Shown: positions 1-8,722 of the stretch, one piece after another
Layout of the letters: every line of letters begins with the position of its first letter
How positions within the stretch are numbered: position 1 is the stretch's first letter
NCBI GenBank assembly: GCA_025603075.1
Contig: MU626411.1
Coordinates: 1 to 47,306 of the forward strand
From: Neoconidiobolus thromboides FSU 785
Lineage: Eukaryota; Entomophthoromycota; Entomophthoromycetes; Entomophthorales; Neoconidiobolaceae
Direction of reading: 5' to 3'
DNA length: 47,306 nucleotides
The notes under the pieces: generated by a model
Told to the model about the DNA's origin: nothing
What the model saw: the letters and a program-made list of their open reading frames with translations, nothing else
The model's database searches: none
Made by a program: the position numbers and the translations under genes

Positions 1-38
1 TACCAATGTAGCCGAAACAAATTATAAAAAATCAAATT

Positions 39-239
39 ATGGAAGCTCAATTTACTAGAACTCTATTTACTGTCTTAGGTATCAATAGCTTTATTGCGCT
101 TGCTACTCCTGTACTTTCCGGTGATTCTATTCAAAAAGTAGCAATACCAAACAAACAAAGTGGAAATCATCAATTTGTTGGAAGAAGAGGAAGCGGAAGA
201 ATATATAATATAAGAGACGTTGATAGAGCTTATGGATAG
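39..239 (+). CDS. Possible small secreted peptide (66 aa)
   Basis: An ATG-initiated 66-codon frame with an in-frame TAG at 9-11, so the frame cannot extend upstream without splicing. Residues 1 to about 23 are hydrophobic and end in an alanine/proline-containing stretch (ALATPVLS), which fits a signal peptide. The remainder is short, basic and contains a dibasic GRRGSGR segment that could be a processing site. No family is recognised. It could instead be the last exon of a gene that starts before the window (a TAG just before position 12 could act as a splice acceptor). It stands alone before 530 bases of AT-rich DNA with repeats. Whether it is a gene is uncertain. Confidence 0.35.
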   Translation: MEAQFTRTLFTVLGINSFIALATPVLSGDSIQKVAIPNKQSGNHQFVGRRGSGRIYNIRDVDRAYG

Positions 240-381
240 TAATGATAATTTTAATGACCCAAACTCTCTTATTCAAGAATCAACCACCTTGTATTTTATT
301 TTAATAAATCCGAATGTCTTTCTTATTTTTTATTTTAAGCTATATATTTTAAGTACTTTATTTTATTGTATTGATTTAACC

Positions 382-484
382 ATATGATGATGTTTTTTTG
401 ATTTCATTACTTTTTCCATTTTTAAGTGCTATTTGAGCGGGAAAATTGTTAACAAAACTCAAATAATAAAATACATCCTTATAT
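382..484 (-). mobile_element. MITE-like repeat, copy 1
   Basis: About 103 bp with slightly degenerate ends (ATATGATGATGT at the left, ACATCCTTATAT at the right) against the family termini ATATGGGGATGT/ACATCCCCATAT. The internal core TGCTATTTGAGCGG is the reverse complement of the core in the + oriented copies. Confidence 0.7.
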
Positions 485-528
485 ATTAATATTTATTATT
501 TTTGGTATAGTATATAATTTCTACTAAC

Positions 529-633
529 ATACGAGGATGTTTTTTTGACTTCATCACTTTTTCTATCTTTTAAGCGCTATTTGAGTGGAAAAATTGTTAG
601 TAAAATTCTTAAATACAAAAATACATTCCTGTG
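529..633 (-). mobile_element. MITE-like repeat, copy 2
   Basis: About 105 bp starting at ATACGAGGATGT and ending near ACATTCCTGTG. It shares the internal segment AAGCGCTATTTGAGTGGAAA and the tail TTAGTAAAATTCTTAAA with the other reverse-oriented copies. It lies only 44 bp from copy 1 in the same orientation. Confidence 0.7.
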
Positions 634-678
634 CCTTAAAAGTTTGTTTTAAAAGTTTAAATATTAAACATATTAAAC

Positions 679-692
679 ACTGACTAGTCAGT
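679..692. promoter_or_regulatory. Perfect 14-bp palindrome (possible bZIP-like site)
   Basis: ACTGACTAGTCAGT is its own reverse complement and contains TGACTAGTCA, resembling AP-1/Gcn4-type half sites. It lies about 80 bp beyond the stop of the sugar transporter, so a promoter role is not evident. It may be chance. Confidence 0.2.
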
Positions 693-772
693 CAAGAATA
701 GTAAAAAGCTACTAAAATAACCAAATGGAAGAAAACCATTTTTATATATTTATTTTATAAATAGTTAAATTT

Positions 773-2306
773 CTAATAAGATTGAATCCTTTCTAAACTC
801 AAATCTTTAGTTTCTGGTACAAAAAAGAAACAAATAATAAATAAGATTAAATTGAGTATTAAAAAGACTATAAAACTATAACCTTGAATTAAATTATATA
901 TCATTGGAAATAAGAACCCAATGATAAAATTCAGTCTAATAAAAACAAATTAATGAGTTTACATCACATAATGAAAATATACTTACAGCCAACTCATAAC
1001 TAACGAACTCGATGATATGATATTTAAATAATTAGTAGGTACCAGTTCAGGTAACAAAATATAAGATATTGGTAGCAAAGTAAATGAGAATGTAAATATA
1101 TATAATATCACTAAACAAATTACCATTAATAAATATAAAAATAACAATCAGATCAACAAACTTACTTGCAATTAACTGAGATAAGCCATTATTAAAATGA
1201 AAACCTAAAATTAAGCATAACCAAGATAATATTTGAATAACTATACCAAACAATAGCATTTTACGTTTACCAGTAAAATCTAATACTATGGAACATAATA
1301 TTGAAGCTAATAAAGATACTAATGTAATAAACATATTTCCATAAATAATGATTGACTTTGGTAAATAATTCTCTAATATAATAGAAGAATAATACAAGAT
1401 TGCTGAAGTACCACATAATTCTTGAAATGAAACCAGTAAAAATGCTAATAAGCACTTTTTGAGTAAAGACTTGTTTTTGAAGATTGACTTCAATTTATAT
1501 ATCAACAGACTCTTATTATTGCTTAGTGTTAACTCATTAACTTGTTGTTTCTGATTATTTATGGATTGTATAATTTCTTCTAATTCTTCATCAACGCTAT
1601 AACCTTTTCTTAATTCTTTCAAATAAGATTCAGCTTTTGAGATATTAGTATTATTGATTAATAACACATTTCTTGGTGAAGGTATCAGAAAAGGTATAAA
1701 TAATAATTGAAATATTGAAATGACTAAAGGTATACCCAACAAATATCTCCAATATAAATAAGAATCAACTATAATAGGAAACAGATTCGATAAAAACAAA
1801 CCAATTGATAAAGATATGGCAGTTAATGAAGATATTATATTACGATATTTAATAGTTGCTATTTGAACTAAATAAGTTGGTAAAGCCACTGTAATTAACC
1901 CACAACTGACTCCAAGGATAAATCGACTAATAACTAACATAGCATTATTATAACTGAATACTAATATTAATTCTCCCAGAACAAAAAATAGTACTTGTAT
2001 ATAAAACAATAATTTAAAACCAAATTTAAATATCAGTTGACTACTTAATACTGCTCCTACGATTGCTCCTAAAGCCAAAACGCCAATTATGAAACCCCAC
2101 ATCAAGTCATCACCAACATAGATACAATTCAATGTCTTATCACAATCACTTATTATACTTATCATCAAATTTGAAATGCCTATACTATACCCTGCATTGA
2201 TACCACCTAATGAAACAATGAGGCTATTCAATACCAATTTCGAGTTTAGTTTAGCATTTAGTGAAGAAGGCAAATCTTCTAAATGATTACTTGGTTTTGT
2301 TTTCAT
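773..2306 (-). CDS. MFS sugar transporter (sugar porter family), 3 exons
   Basis: A 12-helix proton or facilitative hexose carrier of the plasma membrane. The spliced model is complement(join(773..935, 987..1110, 1166..2306)): 1428 nt, 475 aa, a usual length for the family. The introns (1111-1165 and 936-986) have GTAAGT donors and TTAG/TTAG acceptors. Splicing joins the long first exon to a sequence reading ILYIFTFSFTLLPISY, ELVPTNY and finally PETKDLSLE, the canonical helix-10 region and the C-terminal PETKG signature of sugar porters. Other family marks are FQELCGTSAILYYS in helix 7 (QQxxGxN-like) and DFTGKRK in the helix 8-9 loop (DRxGRR-like). The N-terminal loop motif (FKFGFK) is degenerate and lacks the usual GRR. 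Substrate cannot be told. It is divergent from EMC8, with about 460 bp between the starts. Confidence 0.9.
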
Positions 2307-2765
2307 TTTATTAAAATAAAGAAGAAATAAAAAAATAATAAATTATTCATCTTTTTTTTGAACAAGTTGTTAATATGTATATCCTTTATGCACCCGCTAC
2401 TTTTTTGTAACATAAATGGCGCTTAGAATAGGGTTTAGTTTAAGCTTTTTTAATTTTATTGACCAACAGGATTTTATTCTTTTTTTATTATAAAATAAAT
2501 ACCTATGACATGTACCTATTAGTTTACTAGATGAAGTGAAAAGAAGGTAGTTGAAGACACTAACTTAACATTAATAACATAGCTATAACTCAGTGCAAAA
2601 AGTTTTGACAGATCTTTATTTTTCCCATTTTTAGATAGGATAAGAATTTATCTTTATTCTTTTAAAAAATTATTCAAGCAAAATTTATAAAAGAAAGCAG
2701 CGAATAGAAATGAATCAAGTACACACCAATTTTTTTTAGTTCTTTATAATAAATTAGTATAAAAA
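2307..2765. promoter_or_regulatory. Shared divergent promoter region (transporter / EMC8)
   Basis: These 459 bases separate the start codons of the minus-strand sugar transporter and the plus-strand EMC8 gene, so both promoters must lie here or within the genes. The stretch is AT-rich with T runs; no clear operator or TATA element is assigned. Confidence 0.5.
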
Positions 2766-3459
2766 ATGAAATTAAATAATAATATATGTAATAAAATTAT
2801 TGACCATGGTTATAAGTACCCCTGTAACCATTGTTTTGGGTATTTGATAAGTGACTCAAGTGGTAGTGTTAAAAGATGTATCCCAGCGTTACATATTTGG
2901 TTGCTAAACCCAGGATTAGAATTAAGTTATGAAATGGTAATTTTTATTTAAATCCAATTTCATATTCGTTTATATACATTTAGCTTAAAGCGACATTAAG
3001 TAAAGAAGAAAACATAATAGGATTTTATTACATTGATAATAATATACCAAATAACAAAAAAAAGCAAGAGATAGATTTAGATAGCTTAAGCTTTATTTAC
3101 AAGCTGATTTTAAGTGATTTGAACAAAGTACTATCACCAATAATTATTAAGGTGAGCTCCCTTAATTAGTGCCATCAATATTTAATTTAACTTTTTTCAA
3201 GGCAAATAGTAACTCTCTACAAGATACAGTTATATCTCAGCCATTTGAAGTAAGTCAATAACATTCATTTGCATACTATTTTTAAATTACTTATTAGATT
3301 TATACTTTTAATAACGACAAGCAAAAATTCTGTATCAAAAGTGATGATAAAGTAGAAGTTAATCTAGAAGAGATAAACACCCATTTACTAAGCAAACAAT
3401 ATTTAAGTTTATTTGATTTTGATGACCATTTAAATGATTGTAAAATAAATTGGCTCTAA
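2766..3459 (+). CDS. EMC8: ER membrane protein complex subunit 8/9 homologue, 4 exons
   Basis: A cytosolic subunit of the ER membrane protein complex, an insertase for tail-anchored and multipass proteins; it has an MPN-like fold without metalloprotease activity. The spliced model is join(2766..2936, 2984..3151, 3202..3249, 3298..3459), 182 aa, close to the family's ~200. Exon 1 gives GYKYPCNHCFGYLISD and CIPALHIWLLNPGLELS, matching the EMC8/9 pattern (KYP..., GLLV, CIPLFH, L.PMLE.A). Exon 2 gives IIGFYYIDNN (GYYQANE in animals). The last exon ends with FDFDDHLNDCKINWL, matching VDFDNHLDDIRNDW of EMC8. All three introns are 47-50 nt with GT-AG ends and lie between codons. The stop is one base from the stop of the convergent TVP18 gene. 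Fungal EMC8/9 is usually single copy, so assignment to EMC8 versus EMC9 is nominal. Confidence 0.88.
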
Positions 3460-3460
3460 T

Positions 3461-4198
3461 TCACACTTGATTTATTTTCGAAGTATCACCGCCAAGTAAT
3501 AAAGTGATATCTCTATTATGTCCTAAATACCCAGCTACTACTATTGTAATTGTTATTTATTTTTTATTTAATTTTAATTTCAACTTACCGTATAGTATTG
3601 AAGATATTGTTAATGGAATGGCACCAGTTATTATTGGTGAGGGAAAAATTATACATGATAAAAACAGGATTAATGAGAAACTAAAAATGAGATAAAGATT
3701 ATAAAACTATAATGATAAGCTTACCAAAAAAATAAACTAGCTCTCAAATAATGATTCTGATAAATTATTACTAGTTTATTACTAAAAATATTAGCATCAG
3801 TTAAAATTAGAAAATCAAAGTATTACTGATTATTCCCTTTAGGTATGTACTATAAAATAAATTAAATAATTTAAAATTTTGATTAATTCTATTACTTCAA
3901 TGAAAATCGGAATCTCTAATATTAAAATAATAATAGCAAAAAACCAACAAGATACGCTATAACTTAATAAACCTTCCATAGGCGATATATAAAATATTGG
4001 TATCAATAAAAGAACTAGCAAAAATTAATTTATTATTTAAGACTTTACATCAACAATAAAACTAGAATTTACAAAACGATGCTAATATACTCAACCTAAA
4101 TAAAAATATGAATCAAAATAAATATTGAATGGAATACTAACTTACCATTGTGCATAAATAACGATTTTTAATGAAAACAGCTCTTCTTTTAACCCCAT
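3461..4198 (-). CDS. TVP18: TVP18-like Golgi membrane protein, 7 exons
   Basis: A small four-helix membrane protein of the Tvp18/Flower family, found in late Golgi vesicles with Tlg2 in yeast. The model is complement(join(3461..3540, 3589..3680, 3725..3781, 3827..3849, 3896..4014, 4073..4095, 4146..4198)): 447 nt, 148 aa, typical for the family. Two exons are only 23 nt. Introns are 44-58 nt with GT-AG ends. Family marks are the N-terminal IVIYAQW (SVYGQW in yeast), the central ILILEIPIFIE (FVEIPFLL), HYLRASLFF (NLPRCGFY) and a C-terminus TLLLGGDTSKINQV, like the STLGGSGIA tail of filamentous-fungus Tvp18. No exon has much coding length by itself, so simple frame scanning misses the gene. It is convergent with EMC8. 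Confidence 0.85.
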
Positions 4199-5579
4199 TG
4201 TATTATTAAAGTATTCTATATATTAAAAAAATATTTAATTCTCAATTTATTTAAACATTCTTATCTTCCGCTTAATTCAATTACAATTATGCAATAATAT
4301 TGATTGATTGGATTTCAAATTATAATCAGCTTGCAGTTAGATGTATTAAATTGTTTTTAATTTGTAGTTAAAGTTTTCCAATATGAATATAAGTGGCTAG
4401 AATTTATATTAATTCTTAACTCATATTAAAAATTTTAGCTCCAATTTAAAAACAGTAGATGACGTCTAACTGCAAGCTGTTTTAGAAAGTTGAAACTTGT
4501 ACTACAAAATTTGTTAGCTAACAACTGTTAGAACTAATTACATTTAGACACTTTCATTCTATTTTATTTGAAGCCACAAATTTCCGCTCAAACCAAGCAA
4601 CATTGCTTATTTTGAGAGCATGATACCAATTTGTTAATTAGTATTGTTAAACTGTTCACATTATAATTAACTTAAATTATTTACAATATTTTACTACTTA
4701 AAATTAAATTAAATTAAATGATGTGGGTGTATAATATATAACAAAAATATAAATAGTTTTTAAAGTTTATTTTTGTTTTTAATAAATTTTATAAAGGTAA
4801 ACATTACGAGAATAGTCACTTTATAATTTTAAAATTAGAGTTCATGATGAGTTTTGCAAATTTAGTTTATCTTAAATTTTAATTTTGATAAGGTCTTTAA
4901 ATAGTTCATAGTTCAATAAACTGAAAAAAGTATGCATGATACTATATATATATAACTCTTTTAAGTAATACTAAAATGTTATAAATAGAACTTAAAAATA
5001 TATTTCTATACAAAGATTACTTAAAAGAATATTCTGATTTTTTTTTAAAAATAAAGATTTAAAAAGTCAAAAATAAGGTCTTGTGGCGTTTTAAAAATAA
5101 ACTTCTTTTTATAAATAAGCTGAGATGAGATCCTTTGTTCAATAACAATTTTAATAAGTTGTATTATTTTTGATAGTATTGAGATGTAGAATGTTTTACA
5201 TCACAGTTAAAACTATATGTTAGCTTTTGATTGTTTGTTTATGATTGTTATAGTTAAATGATTCTTACTATGCATAATATTCTGTTACTTAGCCTGATAG
5301 TTTAACTGGCAAAGTAAAGTGTTACGGATGATTAAAAATAATATAAAAACAAGACTATAATAAGATTTTCATGAATTATTCTATAACTACTTTTATTATC
5401 AAAACAAACGGTTTAAGCTTAAAATTGATCTAATTATACGTTTCATAATAGAAATTAATATTTTTAAAATTTATTAAGTTTCTAAATGTTATACATAAAA
5501 TTGAAATGAATTCTATGTATCGATAGAAAAAAATAAAAGAGGGAAAGGAAGTGAAAAATAAAAGTACATTTCAAGAATA
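4199..5579. other. Intergenic, 1.4 kb, AT-rich
   Basis: This lies between the start of TVP18 and the 3' end of the phosphatase gene. It holds a ~150-bp imperfect palindrome (4327-4479). I scanned both strands for frames that could be spliced and saw nothing coding. Confidence 0.6.
4327..4479. repeat. Long imperfect inverted repeat
   Basis: Arms at 4327-4341 (CAGCTTGCAGTTAGA) and 4465-4479 are perfect reverse complements over 15 bp. The similarity continues inward in imperfect form for about 50 bp on each side (for example AATATGAA near 4379 against the complement of CTCATATT near 4421). The whole can fold as a ~150-nt hairpin. It may be a degraded palindromic transposable element of a different family from the ~100-bp repeats. 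Confidence 0.6.
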
Positions 5580-6425
5580 TTAAACAGGTAATGAGGTGGT
5601 AAAAGAGGTTGTTAAAGCGGGAGTTTGAGGTAAATAATCATAGTGATGCTGATTTAAATTCATTTTTTTTTCAAATTCAATTAATTGAGTAATTAAAGAT
5701 AAATTCGGTGATATTATATTGCTCCTTGATTTGACATATTGGTAAGATTGATCAAACTTAAACTTTAATGTCTTCATAATATAAGCTATCACTAAACTTG
5801 CTGATCTTGAAACACCACATTGGCAATGAATTAAAATACCTGCATTCAATGATTTGGCCAGCTCAATAAAATTAAAAGCGGAATCCAAACAATCAATTAA
5901 ATTATTAGGGTTATGATCCCAAAACAATTTTTTTGAATAAATAGTATGAGAATAATTTGTATTATCCTTATTTTGTACTATAAAGGTACTCTTTTTTAAG
6001 TATAAACTGCGTTGATCATTAGATACAAATTGATAACTCGATTCACTCTTTTCCAATAATTCGTTCTCTACTTCTCTAGCTACATTCAATACGAACCCAA
6101 TGTTGTATTTACTTAAGATTTCCCCATTACTAGCATTAGTTTCATCCCCTAAATAAAAGTTGGGCAACATTTCGATTGGTCCATTTTCATAAACATTCTT
6201 TTGAGGCTTCAGCCAATTAGTATTAATACTGTTAGTATTATTAGTACTATTACTGAATTCCATACCAGTTGTATTTGTACTTAACATGGATTTAATTGTA
6301 TTCGACTTTAGTACCAAATTCTTTATGTTTTTTTTACTATTCTTAGTTTTGTTCTCTTTATTGAATCGACTTTTGATCGCTTCATTATTGAAAGTGGTAG
6401 CCATCCCTTTATTTAATACTAACAT
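5580..6425 (-). CDS. Dual-specificity protein phosphatase (MAPK phosphatase-like)
   Basis: Dephosphorylates Ser/Thr and Tyr in protein substrates, in fungi typically MAP kinases (Msg5/Sdp1/Pmp1 group). It is a single exon of 281 aa. The catalytic signature HCQCGVSRS covers residues 200-208, giving nucleophile C201 and R207 (HCX5R). The general acid is probably D170 in FWDHN. The domain begins with MLPNFYLGDETNAS (about 86-99), the usual P.LYLG entry, followed by GFVLNVAREVENE. The first ~80 residues are polar, Asn/Ser/Thr-rich and carry a basic patch (KENKTKNSKKNIK) that could be a kinase-docking motif. The insertion between LNVA and the general acid is longer than in animal MKPs and resembles fungal Msg5/Pmp1. 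The target kinase cannot be told from sequence. Confidence 0.88.
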   Translation of the reverse strand: MLVLNKGMATTFNNEAIKSRFNKENKTKNSKKNIKNLVLKSNTIKSMLSTNTTGMEFSNSTNNTNSINTNWLKPQKNVYENGPIEMLPNFYLGDETNASNGEILSKYNIGFVLNVAREVENELLEKSESSYQFVSNDQRSLYLKKSTFIVQNKDNTNYSHTIYSKKLFWDHNPNNLIDCLDSAFNFIELAKSLNAGILIHCQCGVSRSASLVIAYIMKTLKFKFDQSYQYVKSRSNIISPNLSLITQLIEFEKKMNLNQHHYDYLPQTPALTTSFTTSLPV

Positions 6426-7728
6426 ATTGTAAATTTTAATTGAATGAGTAAGTTAAATGATACAGATCAACTGTAAGATAAAAATCGGTTGAGATAAATA
6501 GAAAAAAGTCTAAAATCTTAAAAGGGGATAGTATTATTACTATTAAAATAATAATAAAGGAGAGGTCGAAGAATTTAAGAAAGAAACTAAAAAAGTCCAT
6601 TTTTTTTGGTTTATTTACTTGCCTATTTATACCCCCTCCCTTTTTATTTAATTAACTTTTTAACGTTAATTAATTGCTTTGATTTGATTGATTGAAATCC
6701 AACACCTTGATTTAATTGGCAAATATTTGTTATCAAATGATTCCATACCAACATTTCTTTAAAGATCAAATATTTAAATCATCTAAGCATTAATTAAAAC
6801 CTAAACCATGATTTGTTAAATAGGGTTATTATTACCTATTAGAAAAATTGCATTTATTATTCAAGAATTTAATTAATTAGTTTGCTTTGAATTTTTGCTA
6901 TTTTACCCAACTATTCTCATTGGCAAATGGCTTTAATTTTGGCAAATCAATATTGCTATATTTTCATCCCTTTTGTTTGACTGAACTGGTTTATGGAATC
7001 AATTTCCAACTAAGTAGCAAATTTCTTTACTTAGAAATCGTTATCTTGTTCAAACTTAGCCCTTTGCTTACAATTTTATCATTAATTCCATGTTTAATTT
7101 ATAATTTAATCATAATGTAACTAAACATTAATAAAAGCTGTATAATTGTATATTCATTCATCTCTTTTCTCAGCTGCCTTATTTTTAAAAATTCATGCTT
7201 AATAGTTTAACTGTTTTGATAATATTTCCCTTTGTTATTTATTGATTTTTGTTCTTATTTTTATTTTATCAGCAACCCCAGGATAATCATTTTTAATCAA
7301 GATTCAACTTATTAAAGATTACACTAATTTCGTTTTTGAGTATTTACATCAATATTTGTATTTATTATTTATTAAATTGCACTACTTTCTTATTTATTAG
7401 CTTACTAAATGAATTTAACTTTGTTTTTAATAAATTAAATATTAAATGTTCCCATGGTCTATAAGTTTCTATATTTTTGAATGTTTTACTATAACTGAAA
7501 AGGAATTTTTAAACTAAAGTCCCCGTACATATATCTTTAGTTTGAATTTTTTCTAATGGAAACGTTCCTAATAGTTTAGCTTGAAATTTGAAATAGCTTT
7601 TATAATAGAATTATTACACTCTTTTAGATACCCTCATCAAAATATGTAACGGAAATATTTAAAATTGCTATATTTTTTATGAACTAAAAATTCTAATATT
7701 TAAAATATTTTATTTAACTAAAAAAGCC
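6426..7728. other. Intergenic, 1.3 kb, no supported gene
   Basis: This holds the promoter of the phosphatase and the 3' flank of the aldo-keto reductase. A 77-codon open frame at 6887-7120 (+) begins at TTG, has no ATG start and no recognisable family; I do not call it a gene. Confidence 0.6.
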
Positions 7729-8604
7729 CTAAAACATTTTTAAATCAATAAAGCGATGATGAATTCCAAGGTTTGAAATAGTATTCAAATCTTCTTTGGA
7801 AAGCTCAATATCATCAAAGTTACTTTTAATGCGATTTTCATTAGTAGATCTTGGAATTACACTAGTACCACGTTGCTGGCCCCAAGCTAAAATAACTTGA
7901 GCTGGGGTTTTTCCCAATCGATTTGCAATCTCATTAAGTACTTTATCCTCACGAACTTTTGGTTTACCCTCTGATCCAAGTGGCGAATAAGCAGTTACAT
8001 GAATATTTTCACTCTTACAGAATTCAAGTAATTCATGTTGAGGAAGATAAGGGTGAAGTTCAACTTGAAGGACGGCAGGTCTAATCTTAGCTTTTGACAA
8101 AAGTTCTTTAATACCTTCAATATCAAAATTTGAAATTCCGATATTCTTAACTTTTCCGCTTTCTACCAACTTTTCAAGCTCTCTCCATGTATCATGAATA
8201 GTGTATCCTTCCTCAATTTTAAGGGTCCCGTCCGGGTTTTTGGGTAAAGGCCCTTCACCATCCGGTTGAGAATAAGGCCAGTGAATAAGATAAAGATCCA
8301 AATAGTCAAGTTGGAGATCAGTTAAACTTTCATTAAAGGATTTTGCAACACGGTCAGGATGATGGAAGGTATTCCAAAGCTTTGAAGTAATAAAAAGTTC
8401 TTCTCTAGGAACATTTGTTTCCTTGATAGCTTGGCCTACTTCTTTTTCATTTCCATAGGCCTTGGCTGTATCGATGTGACGATACCCTAAATCCAAAGCA
8501 ATTTTGACTGCTTTTGCTGCATCCTCTACTGGTCTATACGTTCCCAAGCCAAGTAATGGGATCTTAGCTCCAGTATAGAGAGTTGTACTACGATTTAACG
8601 ACAT
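7729..8604 (-). CDS. Aldo-keto reductase, NADPH-dependent
   Basis: Reduces carbonyls (or oxidises alcohols) with NADP(H); the closest named fungal relatives are the Gcy1/Ypr1-type and xylose-reductase-like AKRs. It is a single exon of 291 aa, full length for the (beta/alpha)8 barrel. The catalytic tetrad is complete: D45 and Y50 in HIDTAKAYGNE, K75 in ITSKLWN and H108 in LIHWP. Cofactor contacts are GISNFD, QVELHPYLPQ, YSPLGS and the phosphate-binding IPRSTNENRIKSN. It has higher GC and more regular codon use than the flanking DNA, suggesting good expression. A TATAAATA element lies about 110 bp upstream. Substrate specificity is not predictable. Confidence 0.93.
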   Translation of the reverse strand: MSLNRSTTLYTGAKIPLLGLGTYRPVEDAAKAVKIALDLGYRHIDTAKAYGNEKEVGQAIKETNVPREELFITSKLWNTFHHPDRVAKSFNESLTDLQLDYLDLYLIHWPYSQPDGEGPLPKNPDGTLKIEEGYTIHDTWRELEKLVESGKVKNIGISNFDIEGIKELLSKAKIRPAVLQVELHPYLPQHELLEFCKSENIHVTAYSPLGSEGKPKVREDKVLNEIANRLGKTPAQVILAWGQQRGTSVIPRSTNENRIKSNFDDIELSKEDLNTISNLGIHHRFIDLKMF

Positions 8605-8714
8605 TTTAAAAAATAGTAATGTTACAATATATTATGAGTTTGTTGTAATTTGTATTATAAAATTTAGATATTTAATGCTTAATTCTTTTACTTTCTTTAA
8701 ACTCAAGAGCAGCT

Positions 8715-8722
8715 TATTTATA
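8715..8722 (-). promoter_or_regulatory. Probable TATA box of the aldo-keto reductase
   Basis: TATAAATA on the minus strand, 111-118 bp upstream of the start codon. The spacing resembles that of the SUN-family gene (TATA about 105 bp upstream). Confidence 0.45.

Larger units (their letters stand above)
240..772. other. Intergenic: two repeat copies, one palindrome
   Basis: This is the AT-rich gap between the small secreted frame and the 3' end of the sugar transporter. It contains two inverted-orientation copies of the ~100-bp repeat element (382-484 and 529-633) and a perfect 14-bp palindrome at 679-692. No coding region is supported. Confidence 0.7.

Noticed and set aside
1111..1124. A 13-nt 'intron' in the sugar transporter that would also restore the reading frame
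   Set aside because: Far too short to be spliced. The 55-nt intron 1111-1165 with a GTAAGT donor uses the same acceptor, restores the frame and gives a better helix-10 length.
3504..3695. 63-codon plus-strand open frame
   Set aside because: It is the antisense shadow of TVP18 exons 6 and 7.
5285..5330. tRNA-like stretch (GCCTGATAGTTTAACTGGC)
   Set aside because: It resembles a D-arm, but no anticodon arm, T-arm or acceptor pairing could be found.
6887..7120. 77-codon open frame
   Set aside because: Starts at TTG, is hydrophobic by AT composition, and matches no family.
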